From the NCBI RefSeq assembly GCF_018035235.1, contig NZ_WPCV01000009.1, positions 28,781 to 92,780 of the forward strand: a DNA stretch of 64,000 bases. The letters are read 5' to 3'. Position numbers and translations under genes: made by a program. The notes under the pieces were generated by a model, which saw only the letters and a program-made list of their open reading frames with translations, was not told the origin of the DNA and made no database searches. How positions within the stretch are numbered: the stretch's first letter is position 1; the number at the start of each line of letters is the position of its first letter. Below are positions 28,487 to 40,182 of the stretch, one piece after another. This DNA comes from Citrobacter sp. On2M. GTDB taxonomy: Bacteria > Pseudomonadota > Gammaproteobacteria > Enterobacterales > Enterobacteriaceae.

Positions 28487-29227
28487 TCAGAGGTTGCCGG
28501 TATAGTGCCAGCGGAGATAACGCAATAAGCGCAGTTGACGAGTGATGCGGCTTGGCTGCGACAGTAAGCGATACAGCCACTCCAGACCCAGATTCTGCCA
28601 AATTTTAGGTGCGCGCTTAACGTGACCGGTAAAGACGTCGTAGGTACCACCCACGCCCATATACAGCGCTTCTGGGTGAGTCTTGCGGCAATCACGCATA
28701 AAGATCTCTTGTTTCGGCGAGCCCATCGCCACCGTCACAATTTGCGCACCGCTGGTGTGGATACGCTCAAACAACGCCTGACGCTGCTCCGGGGTAAAAT
28801 ACCCGTCCTGGCTACCCACTATGTTCACGCGCCACTGCGCACGCAGTTTGGCTTCTGTTTGCGCCAGAACGTCAGGCTTACCGCCAATCAGGAATACCGG
28901 CGTTCCCTCCTGCCCGGCTCGCGCCATCAGCGCTTCCCACAGATCAGCCCCCGCCACGCGTGAAACCTGCGCCTGCGGGAATTTTTTGCGCACTGAACGC
29001 ACCACGCTAATGCCATCCGCATATTTGAACTCAGCGGCGTTGATCAATTCCCGCACTTCAGGGTTATCTTCTGCCGTCAGCATTTTCTCGGCGTTGATCG
29101 CCACCAGTGTCCCCTGCCTGAGATGTCCCTCGGCAAACAGGTAATTTAGCGCATGCTGCATATCGCGCCAGCCAATCAGTTGTAGCCCGCGCAGCGAATA
29201 GAGTGGCGCTGTTGTGTTATCTGTCAT
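28487..29227 (-). CDS. wecG: UDP-ManNAcA transferase WecG
   Basis: WecG (family GT26) adds N-acetyl-D-mannosaminuronate to undecaprenyl-PP-GlcNAc, forming ECA lipid II. The 246-residue product matches the K-12 length. Family motifs include ADGISVVR (about 69-76), the Rossmann-type VFLIGG near residue 111, and [14 protein letters not shown] near residue 175. It overlaps wzyE by one base and is the last gene of the operon. Confidence 0.96.
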   Translation of the reverse strand: MTDNTTAPLYSLRGLQLIGWRDMQHALNYLFAEGHLRQGTLVAINAEKMLTAEDNPEVRELINAAEFKYADGISVVRSVRKKFPQAQVSRVAGADLWEALMARAGQEGTPVFLIGGKPDVLAQTEAKLRAQWRVNIVGSQDGYFTPEQRQALFERIHTSGAQIVTVAMGSPKQEIFMRDCRKTHPEALYMGVGGTYDVFTGHVKRAPKIWQNLGLEWLYRLLSQPSRITRQLRLLRYLRWHYTGNL

Positions 29228-30582
29228 TACGATCCTTCAATCTGTGTCCGGGGCAGCGATTTTATTCGTTTATGGATGAGTCCCGCACTATCGAATAGCC
29301 AGAACAGCAATTTTGCTACCAGCAGACAAACGCCAAAAATCACGAGGAAAAAGACTACTCGTGAGACAAACGAATCCAGTCCTTCACGTGCCAAAACGAT
29401 CATATTGAAAATGGCACCAAAACAGAAACTGTGCAGAATCGCCGCCTTATAGCGATTAGCTTCGCGATTGCCTAACTCATACAACCAGTCGAACCATTTA
29501 ATAATTAACCCGACGACAATCGCGCCTAACGGAATAAACAGCGCCCCGCCCATCACCACCAGAGAACCAATTAGCGTCGGCGAAATCGCCAGTCCCGAGT
29601 GGTTATTCAACACTTCCCAGGTAAAGTAGTTCGCTGAGTTGAGAACAATACTCGGCCGCCCTGGCCACAGCCAGGAAGGGATAAAGACATAGAAGTCACG
29701 AACAATCGGCGCCAGCCCCTGGAACTCAATATTGTGGTAATTTTGCAGCAACAGCGCCAGATTCTCCCACGGCGAGAAAGTGTCGCGCGTAAGATACAAG
29801 AACGTATAGAACGCCTCATCTCCGCTGACGTTCATTCCGTAGCGCTTCAGCGCAAGCCAGAACATTCCGACAATACCCAACACACCCGCAGCGGCCAGCA
29901 TCCACAGCGAAATCCAGCCGCGAATAATGCCGATAAACAGGAAGATGGCAAACGCAATAATGATATTGGCGCGTGTCCCGCCCACAATCATATAGGTCAG
30001 CAAACCAAACGCGACGGTGCTTACCAGGAAGAACAACCACGCTTTGCTGTCCTGACGCAGGAAATAGACGACCAGCATGGCCGGAATGAAGAAGTAGAAG
30101 AAACGCTTCAGAGCGACCCCAGAGACTTCGCTGGAAAAAATCTGGCTGTAGGATTGCAGTCTGAACAGCAGGAATCCGTTGTTCATAAAGAAGACGCCTA
30201 CGCTTACCAACGCAATCGCCATCAGGATAATCCAGGTCAAATGGGCTTCAACGCGGTTAATAGTAAACAGCGGCCTGCGCGGCTTACCCTCTACTCGCTT
30301 ACGCAATCGCGTTTTATACGTCACATAGTAGACGGCATAGAAACAGGCGGCTGACAGCAAGGCCTGCAGCAAGATCTCCGGTGGAGCGACAGCCACATCA
30401 AAACGGAACACCAGGATGCTGGTTAACGGGAATCCAAAAAAGAACGTCAGCAAAAACAGCAGCGAAAAGAAAACGTTGAAGTTAAAACGTACGCGACGGA
30501 ATTCGAACCAGGTCAGCGTGGCGATAAACAAGGTGGAAAGCAACCATACCACCAGCAGGCCGCTAAATTGCATCAGGCTCAT
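29227..30582 (-). CDS. wzyE: ECA polymerase WzyE
   Basis: WzyE polymerises ECA trisaccharide repeats on the periplasmic face. The 451-residue product has about ten to twelve hydrophobic segments and matches K-12 WzyE (450), for example [19 protein letters not shown] near residue 25 and [15 protein letters not shown] near residue 200. It overlaps wecF by four bases and wecG by one. Residues after position 440 are less conserved. Confidence 0.96.
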   Translation of the reverse strand: MSLMQFSGLLVVWLLSTLFIATLTWFEFRRVRFNFNVFFSLLFLLTFFFGFPLTSILVFRFDVAVAPPEILLQALLSAACFYAVYYVTYKTRLRKRVEGKPRRPLFTINRVEAHLTWIILMAIALVSVGVFFMNNGFLLFRLQSYSQIFSSEVSGVALKRFFYFFIPAMLVVYFLRQDSKAWLFFLVSTVAFGLLTYMIVGGTRANIIIAFAIFLFIGIIRGWISLWMLAAAGVLGIVGMFWLALKRYGMNVSGDEAFYTFLYLTRDTFSPWENLALLLQNYHNIEFQGLAPIVRDFYVFIPSWLWPGRPSIVLNSANYFTWEVLNNHSGLAISPTLIGSLVVMGGALFIPLGAIVVGLIIKWFDWLYELGNREANRYKAAILHSFCFGAIFNMIVLAREGLDSFVSRVVFFLVIFGVCLLVAKLLFWLFDSAGLIHKRIKSLPRTQIEGS

Positions 30583-31658
30583 ACGATTTCTCCTGAAGCA
30601 ATGCGCAGCGCGTTATGCCACGGCTGCAGATAATTAGGGCTAAAGAAGGTGATTGTATTTTTATCTACCGATGCCAACTGGCGCTGCGCTTCGCGTACGA
30701 CGTCTTCATTGAGCTCATCAGTGGTAAATAACACCGGGAGATTCTGCTCCACCATATCCTGCCAGAAGGGATTTTCACGGTTCAGCACGCAAGGAATACC
30801 GGCCTGAATCAGCAAACACAGAGTACCGATCCCTTGCTGACGGGCAAAAATGAAGTACCCCAAATCACACTGACGCAATAATGCCAGATAGGCATCAAAT
30901 TCCAGTTTTTCACTTAAAATTTGCAGATTATCAGCGCTAAATAATGCCAGCCCCGCCTGGCGAACCTCATCGATGTAGGCCGTATTATTAGCGGGGTAAC
31001 CCATCGGCACAATCACGTTCACCGTGTCGCCGAACTGCTGATGAACAGCGCGCAGCGCGGCAACATGCTCATTGCTGCGATCGCCTGAGTTGCCAACCAA
31101 CACCGTCATCTTGCCGCTACGCTGACATTCACTGCTCATATTATTGAGTCTGGGATCCATTCGCGTCGGGAAATAGAGCAACTCACCACGCACGCGCGGA
31201 TGTTGTCCGGCGAAATAGCTCAAGTCACCACGCGTGGCAAATACGCAGCCCACACGGTTCTGCGCCATGCGACGAATCGGGTAAAACAGGCGGAATTTCA
31301 GTCCACTGGAGACTTCGTATAAATCTGCGCCCCAGATATGCCAGTTAAACTGCGTCGGTTTAATTCCCCCGCTCAGCAGCGCCAGCCACAGGCTGGTATT
31401 GAACTGACCGTGGAAGAAGAAGCGCTGTTGGCGATCCGCTTTTGCTTTCGCGATAACCGCTTCAGCCAACGCCTTTTTCCCGCTGTAGAAACTCAGCGAT
31501 AACGCCGGGCAGCTCTCACTGAATCCCGCATCCGGACCTGCAACCATAAACGAGCGCGCGTGCTCGCTGGTTGCGGCCAGCGAGTCGTTGAAAAACCGCA
31601 GCACGGTTTGATTATGGTGAGGGATATCCGATCCCAAAACGTGAATCAGTACAGTCAT
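30579..31658 (-). CDS. wecF: TDP-Fuc4NAc transferase WecF
   Basis: WecF (RffT, family GT56) adds 4-acetamido-4,6-dideoxy-D-galactose to ECA lipid II, giving lipid III. The 359-residue product matches the family length, starting [16 protein letters not shown], with [11 protein letters not shown] near residue 112 and a nucleotide-sugar-site-like [13 protein letters not shown] near residue 187. It overlaps wzxE and wzyE by four bases each. Confidence 0.95.
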   Translation of the reverse strand: MTVLIHVLGSDIPHHNQTVLRFFNDSLAATSEHARSFMVAGPDAGFSESCPALSLSFYSGKKALAEAVIAKAKADRQQRFFFHGQFNTSLWLALLSGGIKPTQFNWHIWGADLYEVSSGLKFRLFYPIRRMAQNRVGCVFATRGDLSYFAGQHPRVRGELLYFPTRMDPRLNNMSSECQRSGKMTVLVGNSGDRSNEHVAALRAVHQQFGDTVNVIVPMGYPANNTAYIDEVRQAGLALFSADNLQILSEKLEFDAYLALLRQCDLGYFIFARQQGIGTLCLLIQAGIPCVLNRENPFWQDMVEQNLPVLFTTDELNEDVVREAQRQLASVDKNTITFFSPNYLQPWHNALRIASGEIV

Positions 31659-32905
31659 GCCCGCCTACGCCAGAGTAAAAATACGCCACAACAAAGAGAA
31701 AAATAGACGATGTACGTTGCCATATACGCCTGTGCCGCGCCCAGCGCACCGTGAGCAGGGATCAACCAATGAGCAAACGCCGTCAATAATATGAACTGGC
31801 TAATTTCAGCCAAAATATAAAACCGCAGCGACGCTTTCGCGATCACCAGATACCCAAAGACATACGCCCCCACTTTCAGCACATCGCCGACCAGTTGCCA
31901 GGCAAACAGGTCGCGCATCGCGGTGAATTTAGCGGAGAAAAGCAGCCAGATAGCAAAGTCACGCAGTAGCCAAACGCTAAAGCTTGCGGCGGCAACCGCC
32001 GGCAACACAAACTTCAACGACTTGATCACTTCGCGTGTAATGTCGCGCTTTTCGGTCAAACGCGACAATGTCGGCAGCAAGTAAACGCTAAATGAGGCGG
32101 TGATAAATTGCAGGTAAGCATCGGAAATACTGCTTACCCCTTGCCAGATCCCCACATCATCCCAGCCGTACTGCGCCGCCAGCAGGTTTCGCATCATCAC
32201 ATATGCGACAGGCAGCGTTATGGAGGTAATCAGCGCCATCAGCGTAAACTTGCTTAGCTGCCCTGCCAGACCGTTATCCCACGAGGGCTTCAGGTAATGC
32301 AGAGGAATAGTGCCACGCTTAATCAGCATGATGGCTGCTGGGATAACCACCAGCGCAGGAACCAGCGCCAGCCCCAGCAAGGCCCCCTCATACCCACCCA
32401 GGCGATAACAGCCATAATAAGCCACCACGCCTACCAGGCTACCCACAATTAGCGACAGCGCGTTACTCGCCGCATCGCGGAAACCCTTCATCAGCGCCAG
32501 CAGTAGATTCGCCCATGCAATACCCATCTGCACCAGCGCAACCAGTCGTACCAGCCCCTGATAATGAGTATGGCCAAATAACCCCTGACTGATAGGCGCG
32601 GCCGCCAGCAAAAAAATCACCGCCATTAGGGTAGAGAATCCCAACACCATTGCGGAAGAGGTACCGACTACCCTCCGCAGTCGTGCCGGGTCATCATGGT
32701 GCTGCGCAACGTATTTCGTGACGCCGTTAAAAATGCCGGCCCCCGCTAACACGCCAAGCACGGTGACCATCTGACGGAAGTTGCCCGCCTGCCCCACGCC
32801 AGCCGGACCAAATGACACTGCCAGCAGCTTCACGACCAGCAAACCCGCACCGATTTTTACCAGCGTACTGGCCGCCGTCCACAAGGACGCTTTTGCAAGC
32901 GACAT
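31655..32905 (-). CDS. wzxE: ECA lipid III flippase WzxE
   Basis: WzxE is the MATE-like exporter-fold flippase that moves lipid III across the inner membrane. The 416-residue product has about twelve hydrophobic segments and matches K-12 WzxE, beginning [26 protein letters not shown]. It starts one base after the wecE stop and overlaps wecF by four bases. It works with WzyE and WzzE. Confidence 0.96.
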   Translation of the reverse strand: MSLAKASLWTAASTLVKIGAGLLVVKLLAVSFGPAGVGQAGNFRQMVTVLGVLAGAGIFNGVTKYVAQHHDDPARLRRVVGTSSAMVLGFSTLMAVIFLLAAAPISQGLFGHTHYQGLVRLVALVQMGIAWANLLLALMKGFRDAASNALSLIVGSLVGVVAYYGCYRLGGYEGALLGLALVPALVVIPAAIMLIKRGTIPLHYLKPSWDNGLAGQLSKFTLMALITSITLPVAYVMMRNLLAAQYGWDDVGIWQGVSSISDAYLQFITASFSVYLLPTLSRLTEKRDITREVIKSLKFVLPAVAAASFSVWLLRDFAIWLLFSAKFTAMRDLFAWQLVGDVLKVGAYVFGYLVIAKASLRFYILAEISQFILLTAFAHWLIPAHGALGAAQAYMATYIVYFSLCCGVFLLWRRRA

Positions 32906-32906
32906 A

Positions 32907-34037
32907 TCAGGCGAAATAGTTGAGTAAGGTCGAAATTACCGTTCGCTGGTTAACCGGTGACAGGTTATAGAACAGCGGTAAACGCAGCAGGCGCTCGCTC
33001 TCTTTGGTGGTGTAACGATCAACACCGGCAAACACGCCAAATTTATCGCCAGCCGGGCAATCATGCAGCGGGATATAGTGGAACACCGCCATAATTTCGG
33101 CTTCTTTCAGGAAGTTAATCAACGCGGTGCGATCGTCGATATCGCGCAGCTTGATATAAAACATATGGGCATTTTGCACGCAGCTTTCCGGAACACAAGG
33201 CAGGTCAATCCGTCCGGCGCGCGCCAGCGGTTCGAGGGCATCGTAATAATTCTGCCACAGCGCCAGACGCTGCTGGTTAATGCGGTCCGCCGCTTCCAGT
33301 TGCGCCCACAGATAGGCGGCCTGCAGATCGGACATCAGATAGCTGGAGCCGATATCACGCCAGGTATATTTGTCTACCTGACCGCGGAAAAACTGGCTGC
33401 GGTTGGTGCCTTTTTCACGGATGATCTCTGCGCGTTCGACTAATTTTTTATCATTAATCAGCGTCGCACCACCTTCACCGCCTGCGGTATAGTTTTTGGT
33501 TTCATGGAAGCTAAAGCAGCCAATGTGACCAATTGTCCCCAGCGCCCGACCTTTGTAGGTTGACATGACGCCCTGAGCGGCATCTTCCACCACAAACAGG
33601 TTGTACTTTGTCGCCAGCGCCATAATGGTATCCATTTCGCAGGCCACACCCGCGTAATGTACTGGCACAATCGCGCGGGTTTTGTCGGTAATTGCCGCTT
33701 CAATCAGCGTTTCGTCCATGTTCATGGTATCCGGGCGGATATCAACAAAGACGATTTTTGCCCCGCGCAGCACGAAGGCATTGGCCGTGGAGACAAACGT
33801 GTAGCTTGGCATAATGACTTCATCACCAGGCTGGATATCCAGCAGTAATGCCGCCATCTCAAGCGATGCGGTACAGGAGGGTGTCAGCAGCACTTTCTCG
33901 CTGCCAAAATGCTGCTCCAACCATTGCTGACAGCGGCGTGTAAAGCCGCCATCACCACACAGTTTGCCGCTGTTCATCGCGGACTGCATGTAATCAAGTT
34001 CAGTTCCCACCACCGGCGGTGCGTTAAATGGAATCAT
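32907..34037 (-). CDS. wecE: TDP-4-oxo-6-deoxyglucose aminotransferase WecE
   Basis: WecE is a PLP-dependent sugar aminotransferase (DegT/DnrJ/EryC1 family) making TDP-4-amino-4,6-dideoxygalactose. The 376-residue product from the ATG at 34037 (MIPFNAPPVVG) matches K-12; the frame extends 16 codons further, but that stretch lies in wecD. The PLP lysine is Lys181 in SFHETKNYTAGGEGG, with EDAAQG earlier. It starts four bases after the wecD stop. Confidence 0.96.
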   Translation of the reverse strand: MIPFNAPPVVGTELDYMQSAMNSGKLCGDGGFTRRCQQWLEQHFGSEKVLLTPSCTASLEMAALLLDIQPGDEVIMPSYTFVSTANAFVLRGAKIVFVDIRPDTMNMDETLIEAAITDKTRAIVPVHYAGVACEMDTIMALATKYNLFVVEDAAQGVMSTYKGRALGTIGHIGCFSFHETKNYTAGGEGGATLINDKKLVERAEIIREKGTNRSQFFRGQVDKYTWRDIGSSYLMSDLQAAYLWAQLEAADRINQQRLALWQNYYDALEPLARAGRIDLPCVPESCVQNAHMFYIKLRDIDDRTALINFLKEAEIMAVFHYIPLHDCPAGDKFGVFAGVDRYTTKESERLLRLPLFYNLSPVNQRTVISTLLNYFA

Positions 34038-34041
34038 CGTT

Positions 34042-34719
34042 TCACCTGTATAACCAATACGCGGTGCTTTCCACATTCGCACCACTGTGTATGTAACGTT
34101 TAAGCGCGGCGGTGTTGCCCATTTGGGTCGCCACGCGCAATGTTGTTTTACCGCGAGCCTGTGCCCAACAAAGCGCCGCCTGCATCAGTTCTGCGCCCAC
34201 ACCACGCCCGGCCAGCAGACCAATTCGGGCCTCGGTCGCATTCAGTTCACGCAGCGAGACATAGCCACGAATTTCACCTGTCGGTTTACGAAAAATGAGG
34301 CATTGATGATCGAACGTCCCAAGCACCGCGTTTTCGATCCACTGCGCGTAAAAACGCGCACTGGCATCTGCGGGATACCACGGAGTGCGAAAACGACTTT
34401 GCGCAAACGCCTGGCCTGCCAGTTGGCGTAATGCCGGGATATCCTCAGGTTGTGCGACCTGCGCACCGGGGTTGCCACTGAAACAGGTCACCGGCAGTAC
34501 AAAATCCACTTCACCTTCTACCAGTGAGAATCCCAACTGCTGTAAGCCATCTAATTCATGGCTATTTGCGGCAGGAATTTTTGCCTGTACCCGCGACCAG
34601 GACTGCAACGCATTCGCAGTCAGAACCGGCGCATGTTGGTCAAAACGTACAATGGCGCTATTGACGCCAAAGAACGTATTTTCCCAGCTAAGCGGCTCAA
34701 TACTGGCGCGGACGAGCAC
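34042..34719 (-). CDS. wecD: TDP-4-amino-4,6-dideoxygalactose acetyltransferase WecD (RffC), GTG start
   Basis: WecD is a GNAT acetyltransferase that completes TDP-Fuc4NAc. The GTG at 34719 gives (M)[13 protein letters not shown], aligning with the K-12 start [10 protein letters not shown] and giving 225 residues against 224. The frame runs further upstream to an ATG at 34776, but that part lies inside rffH and does not match the family. The GNAT acetyl-CoA motif is [17 protein letters not shown] near residue 168. The start overlaps the rffH 3' end by 23 bases, suggesting translational coupling. Confidence 0.94.
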   Translation of the reverse strand: MLVRASIEPLSWENTFFGVNSAIVRFDQHAPVLTANALQSWSRVQAKIPAANSHELDGLQQLGFSLVEGEVDFVLPVTCFSGNPGAQVAQPEDIPALRQLAGQAFAQSRFRTPWYPADASARFYAQWIENAVLGTFDHQCLIFRKPTGEIRGYVSLRELNATEARIGLLAGRGVGAELMQAALCWAQARGKTTLRVATQMGNTAALKRYIHSGANVESTAYWLYR

Positions 34720-35578
34720 GGAGCAGCTCCAACAAATATTGGCCATAGCCCGTTTTGGCCAGTGAACTGGCGGCACGCTTCACGCCTTCGTCATCCAGCC
34801 AACCGTTACGCCAGGCGATTTCTTCCAGACAGGCTATTTTAAAGCCCTGGCGTTTCTCTACCGTCTGCACAAAAGTACTCGCTTCGATCAAACTGTCATG
34901 CGTACCGGTATCCAGCCAGGCAAAACCACGCCCAAGCAACTCTACCGTCAGGTGTCCGTCATCAAGATACATCTGGTTAATGGACGTAATCTCCAGTTCT
35001 CCACGCTCAGACGGTTTTACGCGTTTTGCATATTCCACCACTTTACTGTCATAGAAATAGAGTCCTGTCACCGCCCAGTTAGACTTCGGTTCTTTCGGCT
35101 TCTCTTCCAGTGAGACTGCGCGAAAATTTTCGTCAAACTCAACAACACCAAAACGTTCAGGATCCATCACCTGATAGCCAAACACCGTCGCGCCTTGCGT
35201 TCGGGCAGCCACATGACGCAGTTTTGGACTAAATCCCTGACCAAAGAAGATATTGTCCCCTAACACCAGACACGATGGTTCACCGTTAAGAAACGTTTCG
35301 CCGATAATAAACGCCTGCGCTAATCCATCCGGGCTCGGCTGCTCAGCATACTGCAATTCAATGCCGAACTCAGAGCCATCACCCAGTAAACGCTGGAAAT
35401 ACCCTTTATCTTCCGGGGTAGTGATAATCAGGATTTCGCGAATTCCCGCCAGCATCAGTACCGATAGCGGGTAGTAAATCATCGGCTTATCGTAAATGGG
35501 TAACAGTTGCTTCGATACGCCGCGCGTGATGGGATACAGGCGAGTACCTGAACCACCCGCCAGAATGATACCTTTCAT
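34697..35578 (-). CDS. rffH: Glucose-1-phosphate thymidylyltransferase RffH
   Basis: RffH makes TDP-glucose from glucose 1-phosphate and dTTP for ECA; it is a paralogue of RmlA/RfbA. The 293-residue product has the nucleotidyltransferase signature [13 protein letters not shown] (about 6-18), [14 protein letters not shown] following it, LGDNIFFG near residue 110 and VTGLYFYD near residue 172. It ends [10 protein letters not shown] as in K-12 and overlaps wecD by 23 bases. rffG lies 33 bases upstream. Confidence 0.97.
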   Translation of the reverse strand: MKGIILAGGSGTRLYPITRGVSKQLLPIYDKPMIYYPLSVLMLAGIREILIITTPEDKGYFQRLLGDGSEFGIELQYAEQPSPDGLAQAFIIGETFLNGEPSCLVLGDNIFFGQGFSPKLRHVAARTQGATVFGYQVMDPERFGVVEFDENFRAVSLEEKPKEPKSNWAVTGLYFYDSKVVEYAKRVKPSERGELEITSINQMYLDDGHLTVELLGRGFAWLDTGTHDSLIEASTFVQTVEKRQGFKIACLEEIAWRNGWLDDEGVKRAASSLAKTGYGQYLLELLRARPRQY

Positions 35579-35611
35579 GCGTTGTCTCCTCCGGGAGCCA
35601 AAACCAGGCTG

Positions 35612-36679
35612 TTAGCCCTTCAGACCTAAACGTTCGCCCTGGTAACTGCCGTCCTGCACGGGTTTCCACCATGACTGATTATCCAGATACCACTGCACGG
35701 TTTTGCGCATTCCGCTTTCAAACGTTTCCTGCGGCATCCAACCTAGTTCACGCGCTATTTTTGAAGCATCAATGGCGTAACGCAAATCATGACCTGGGCG
35801 ATCGTCCACAAAAGCGATCAAATCGCGGTACTGCGCAATGCCCTGCGGTTTAAGCGGCGCCAGCTCTTCCAACAGGCTGCAAACTGTTTCGACGACATCC
35901 AGGTTTTTACGCTCGTTATGACCACCAATATTATAGGTTTCTCCAACCACGCCCGCCGTCGCCACACACCAGAGCGCCCTGGCATGATCTTCTACATATA
36001 ACCAGTCACGGATTTGTTGCCCATTGCCGTACACCGGCAACGGTTTCCCCGCCAGTCCGTTGAGGATCATTAGCGGAATCAGTTTTTCCGGGAAATGGTA
36101 CGGACCATAGTTGTTGGAACAATTGGTAATCAGCGTTGGCAGGCCATAGGTACGCAGCCAGGCGCGGACCAGATGATCGCTGCTGGCTTTCGACGCAGAA
36201 TAAGGGCTACTCGGCGCATACGGCGTGGTTTCTGTGAAGAAATCATCGGTAGAATGGAGATCACCATACACCTCATCCGTCGAGATATGGTGGAACCGAA
36301 ATGCGGCTTTTTCCTCGCTGGTTAATGCACTCCAGTACGCGCGCGCCGCTTCTAACAGCGTGTAAGTTCCCACAATGTTAGTTTCGATAAATGCGGCCGG
36401 CCCATCAATGGAGCGGTCAACATGGCTTTCTGCAGCCAGATGCATCACACAGTCCGGCTGATATTGTTGAAACACTCTGTCGAGAGATGCCCGATCGCAG
36501 ATATCCACTTTCTCAAAGGCAAAACGGGGATTCTGTGCAACCGGCTCCAGCGACATCAGGTTTCCGGCGTAGGTCAGCTTATCGACCACCACCACCGCAT
36601 CCTTTGTCTCATGAATGATATGCCGTACAACTGCAGAGCCGATGAATCCCGCTCCACCGGTAACCAGAATTCGTTTCAT
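35612..36679 (-). CDS. rffG: dTDP-glucose 4,6-dehydratase RffG
   Basis: RffG converts TDP-glucose to TDP-4-oxo-6-deoxyglucose. The 355-residue product is an extended short-chain dehydrogenase: NAD-binding GGAGFIGS (8-15), STDEVYGDL near residue 133 with the catalytic Asp/Glu pair, and [12 protein letters not shown] carrying the Tyr-x3-Lys catalytic pair near residues 160-164. It shares one base with the wecC stop. Its product feeds WecE. Confidence 0.97.
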   Translation of the reverse strand: MKRILVTGGAGFIGSAVVRHIIHETKDAVVVVDKLTYAGNLMSLEPVAQNPRFAFEKVDICDRASLDRVFQQYQPDCVMHLAAESHVDRSIDGPAAFIETNIVGTYTLLEAARAYWSALTSEEKAAFRFHHISTDEVYGDLHSTDDFFTETTPYAPSSPYSASKASSDHLVRAWLRTYGLPTLITNCSNNYGPYHFPEKLIPLMILNGLAGKPLPVYGNGQQIRDWLYVEDHARALWCVATAGVVGETYNIGGHNERKNLDVVETVCSLLEELAPLKPQGIAQYRDLIAFVDDRPGHDLRYAIDASKIARELGWMPQETFESGMRKTVQWYLDNQSWWKPVQDGSYQGERLGLKG

Positions 36680-37941
36680 TAGCGCCAGACCCCTTTGGTA
36701 TCAACCACATACTGCTGTTGTACCGCATCGCCTTCAATGGCTTTAAATTCATTATGGTCGACCAGCATGACTAACACATCGGCACTTGCCAGCGCATCAT
36801 CCAGTGCCGCCAGCTGGCAAAGACCATCCAGTTTTTTCGGCAGTTGACGGATATTCGGTTCCACCACCAGCGTTTCACCTTTGTGCCATTGCGCGATATG
36901 TTGCGCAATTCCCATCGCCGGGCTTTCACGCAAATCATCAATATTCGGTTTGAATGCCAGGCCAAAACAGGCAATTTTCACTTCGCTGGCGCGTTTGTTG
37001 GTGTCCGCCAAACAGTCGACCACGGCAGCCTTAACACGCTCGACCACCCAATGAGGCTTACCATCATTGACCTCACGCGCAGTGCGGATTAATTTCGCCT
37101 GTTGCGGGTTCTGCGCCACGATAAACCACGGATCGACCGCGATACAGTGCCCACCTACGCCCGGGCCAGGCTGCAAAATATTCACACGCGGATGACGATT
37201 TGCCAGGCGAATCAGTTCCCAGACGTTAATCCCCTGTTCGGCGCAAATCAGCGATAGTTCATTAGCGAAGGCGATATTGACGTCGCGGAAGCTATTTTCC
37301 GTGAGCTTGCACATTTCCGCTGTGCGCGCGTTGGTCACGACACATTCTCCTTCAAGGAAGATGTTGTACAGCTCACTGGCGCGTGCAGAACAGACTGGGG
37401 TCATGCCCCCAATCACTCGGTCGTTTTTAATCAGTTCAACCATCACCTGACCCGGCAGCACGCGTTCAGGGCAATAGGCAATATTGACGTCAGCCTGGTC
37501 ACCAACCTGTTGCGGGAAAGTCAGATCGGGCCGCATTTCTGCAAGCCATGCAACCATCTGTTCCGTTGCCCCGACGGGTGACGTCGATTCAAGGATCACC
37601 AGGGCGCCTTTTTTCAACACCGGTGCAAGGGACTTCGCCGCGGCTTCAACGTAGGCCATATCGGGATCATGCTCACCCTTGAATGGAGTCGGCACGGCGA
37701 TCAGATAAGCGTCAGCTTCGACGGGCGTAGTGACCGCTCGCAGAAATCCGTTTTCAACCGCCGTTTTCACCACCGCCCCCAGATCGGGCTCAACGATGTG
37801 AATTTCCCCGCGGTTAATGGTGTCCACCGCATGCTGATTTACATCTACGCCAATCACATGTTTTTGACGGGAAGCAAAGGCAGCCGCCGTTGGCAGTCCG
37901 ATATAACCCAGCCCAATGACAGAAATGGTCGTAAAACTCAT
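36679..37941 (-). CDS. wecC: UDP-ManNAc dehydrogenase WecC
   Basis: WecC oxidises UDP-N-acetylmannosamine to UDP-ManNAc uronate with two NAD+. The 420-residue product has the N-terminal Rossmann motif [10 protein letters not shown] (about 10-19), the central [14 protein letters not shown], the catalytic-loop segment [17 protein letters not shown] with its Cys near residue 266, and the C-terminal UDP-binding lobe [16 protein letters not shown]. It overlaps wecB by four bases and rffG by one. Confidence 0.97.
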   Translation of the reverse strand: MSFTTISVIGLGYIGLPTAAAFASRQKHVIGVDVNQHAVDTINRGEIHIVEPDLGAVVKTAVENGFLRAVTTPVEADAYLIAVPTPFKGEHDPDMAYVEAAAKSLAPVLKKGALVILESTSPVGATEQMVAWLAEMRPDLTFPQQVGDQADVNIAYCPERVLPGQVMVELIKNDRVIGGMTPVCSARASELYNIFLEGECVVTNARTAEMCKLTENSFRDVNIAFANELSLICAEQGINVWELIRLANRHPRVNILQPGPGVGGHCIAVDPWFIVAQNPQQAKLIRTAREVNDGKPHWVVERVKAAVVDCLADTNKRASEVKIACFGLAFKPNIDDLRESPAMGIAQHIAQWHKGETLVVEPNIRQLPKKLDGLCQLAALDDALASADVLVMLVDHNEFKAIEGDAVQQQYVVDTKGVWR

Positions 37942-39068
37942 AGCGATATCCGATTATTTTTTAACGCGTGTAAAATTCGGTCACATGCCTGCCCGTCACC
38001 ATACGGATTATGGGCGCGGCTCATGGTTTGATATTCATCGTCGTTATGAAGCAAACGCGTGACTTCTTCAACAATACGCTGCGGGTCTGTCCCCACCAGA
38101 CGTACCGTACCAGCGGTAATGGCCTCCGGACGCTCCGTCGTTTCGCGCATTACCAGCACAGGTTTCCCCAAAGACGGCGCTTCTTCCTGAATCCCGCCAG
38201 AGTCGGTAAGGATCAGCCAGGCGTGATTCATCAGCCAGACGAATGGCATATAGTCCTGCGGTTCAATCAGAATCACGTTTTCAACGTGACCTAAGATTCG
38301 ATTAACCGGCTCGCTAACGTTAGGGTTGAGGTGTACCGGATAGACAATCTGTACATTCTGATTAGCCGCAGCAATTTCCGCCAGCGCGTGGCAAATGTTT
38401 TCAAAGCCGCGGCCAAAACTTTCCCGACGATGGCCGGTCACCAGGATCATCTTTTTATCAGAGCTCAGGAAAGGATAATGCTCTGCTAATTCAGCACGCA
38501 ATTCATCGTTCGCCAGTACGCGGTCGCGAACCCAGATCAACGCATCAATCACCGTATTGCCCGTGACGAAAATACGATTTTCGGGAATAGCTTCCCGTAA
38601 CAAATTTTGGCGCGAGTTTTCGGTTGGCGCAAAATGATACATAGCCAGACGCCCGGTCAGCGTACGGTTCGCCTCTTCCGGCCAAGGAGAGTAGAGATCA
38701 CCAGTACGTAAACCAGCCTCTACATGCCCCACCGGGATGCGCTGATAGAACGCAGCCAGACTAGTGGCAATGGTCGTTGTGGTATCACCATGAACCAACA
38801 CCACATCAGGTTTAAAATCAGCCAGAATTGGCTTTAACCCTTCCAGTATTCGGCAGGTAATTTCTGTTAATCCCTGGCCTGGCTGCATAATATTGAGATC
38901 GTAGTCAGGTACAATGGTAAAGAGGTTCAACACCTGATCGAGCATCTGCCGATGCTGCGCCGTGACGCAAACTTTCGCCTCAAAATCAGGATCTTTTGCC
39001 AGCGCATGAACCAGAGGTGCCATTTTGATAGCCTCTGGTCGCGTGCCAAATACAGTCAGTACTTTCAC
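37938..39068 (-). CDS. wecB: UDP-GlcNAc 2-epimerase WecB (GTG start)
   Basis: WecB epimerises UDP-GlcNAc to UDP-ManNAc. The GTG at 39068 gives (M)[19 protein letters not shown] and 376 residues, the K-12 length; the 14-codon extension to an ATG at 39110 does not match the family. Motifs include [30 protein letters not shown] and [11 protein letters not shown]. It lies 55 bases after wzzE and overlaps wecC by four bases. Confidence 0.97.
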   Translation of the reverse strand: MKVLTVFGTRPEAIKMAPLVHALAKDPDFEAKVCVTAQHRQMLDQVLNLFTIVPDYDLNIMQPGQGLTEITCRILEGLKPILADFKPDVVLVHGDTTTTIATSLAAFYQRIPVGHVEAGLRTGDLYSPWPEEANRTLTGRLAMYHFAPTENSRQNLLREAIPENRIFVTGNTVIDALIWVRDRVLANDELRAELAEHYPFLSSDKKMILVTGHRRESFGRGFENICHALAEIAAANQNVQIVYPVHLNPNVSEPVNRILGHVENVILIEPQDYMPFVWLMNHAWLILTDSGGIQEEAPSLGKPVLVMRETTERPEAITAGTVRLVGTDPQRIVEEVTRLLHNDDEYQTMSRAHNPYGDGQACDRILHALKNNRISL

Positions 39069-39123
39069 ATCGATTCTCTTCGGATTGGCAGTGAGGGCCC
39101 AGCCCCTCACTGCAACGGTATTG

Positions 39124-40170
39124 CTAAATCGTGCGGCGGCGGGTTAACGCGACACCAGCACCGATCAGAGCCCCAACGATGCCCCACATAATCATCAGGA
39201 AAGCACGACGAGGGCTGTCACGTTTTACCGGTTCTTCCGGCGTACGCAAATAACGATAGGTCTGAAAACGCGGATCCAGAGTTGGCCCAACGTTCAGTGT
39301 GTTAAGCATGGCTCGGTTTTGGAAGTAGTCCAGATCGAAATCAGGACCAACAGATTGCAGGTTCTCGAGTCGCGCCTGCAGCATAGGACGTCCAAGCAAG
39401 AACAGTTCAGAATCCGGTAATTCCTCAGCAGGAACATCCGTAGAAGTACGCGAAATATTATGCTGTTCAGCAATTTTGAGCGCCTGCTCAATGTTGTGAA
39501 CACGGCGGGAGAAGATCGATTTCGCCACTTCCTCCTGACGTTTAACCTGCGCCTTCATCTGCACGGTGCGTGCAGCCCACGCACCCTTCAATTCATCATT
39601 CAGATGACGCGCCGCGCGCTGGCTGGCAAACGCGACGTACTGACGCAGCAGATTGTTAGCATCAGGCGCCGTCTCGGCAATCAGCTTCACGCTGTCGTTG
39701 GTATTACGCACCGCATCGCCAGGCATAAACTGAATGTTATTAATCAGTTCATCCAGCATCGCCGCATCGGCCTTGCTGTTACCGACCATGCGCTGCTTAT
39801 AGTAATCAGTCTGCTGCCAGAATTCACGACGCGTATCCCAGGAAGCAAGTTGCATGATGAATTCTTTATAGGCTTCATCCATCACCGACGGTTGGTCCGC
39901 AGAAGCGAGACTGGCCTTAATATCCAGGTTACGCAAAAACTGCTGCTGAGAGTAAAAACCGCCTAACATATTGACCGTTGGCCGGTCTGAAATCGCCGTG
40001 GCGCTCCACTCCTGACGCGCAAAAAACGTATAGGCTAAAGCGACAATCGCAAAGGCGAGAGCCATACCGACGATCCACACCTTCCCAGCCCACAAGGTAC
40101 GAAACAACCCACGGATGTCCAGTTCATTTTCAGCGCTCACGGCGTGTTCCCCCGGTAATGGTTGTGTCAT
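39124..40170 (-). CDS. wzzE: ECA chain-length regulator WzzE
   Basis: WzzE is the polysaccharide co-polymerase that sets ECA chain length and cyclic-ECA formation. The 348-residue product has an N-terminal membrane segment (about 32-52), a long helical periplasmic domain and a C-terminal membrane segment (about 323-341), with the Pro-rich motif [14 protein letters not shown] before it. It matches K-12 length. It lies 12 bases after wecA. Confidence 0.96.
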   Translation of the reverse strand: MTQPLPGEHAVSAENELDIRGLFRTLWAGKVWIVGMALAFAIVALAYTFFARQEWSATAISDRPTVNMLGGFYSQQQFLRNLDIKASLASADQPSVMDEAYKEFIMQLASWDTRREFWQQTDYYKQRMVGNSKADAAMLDELINNIQFMPGDAVRNTNDSVKLIAETAPDANNLLRQYVAFASQRAARHLNDELKGAWAARTVQMKAQVKRQEEVAKSIFSRRVHNIEQALKIAEQHNISRTSTDVPAEELPDSELFLLGRPMLQARLENLQSVGPDFDLDYFQNRAMLNTLNVGPTLDPRFQTYRYLRTPEEPVKRDSPRRAFLMIMWGIVGALIGAGVALTRRRTI

Positions 40171-40182
40171 CGTACCCTCATT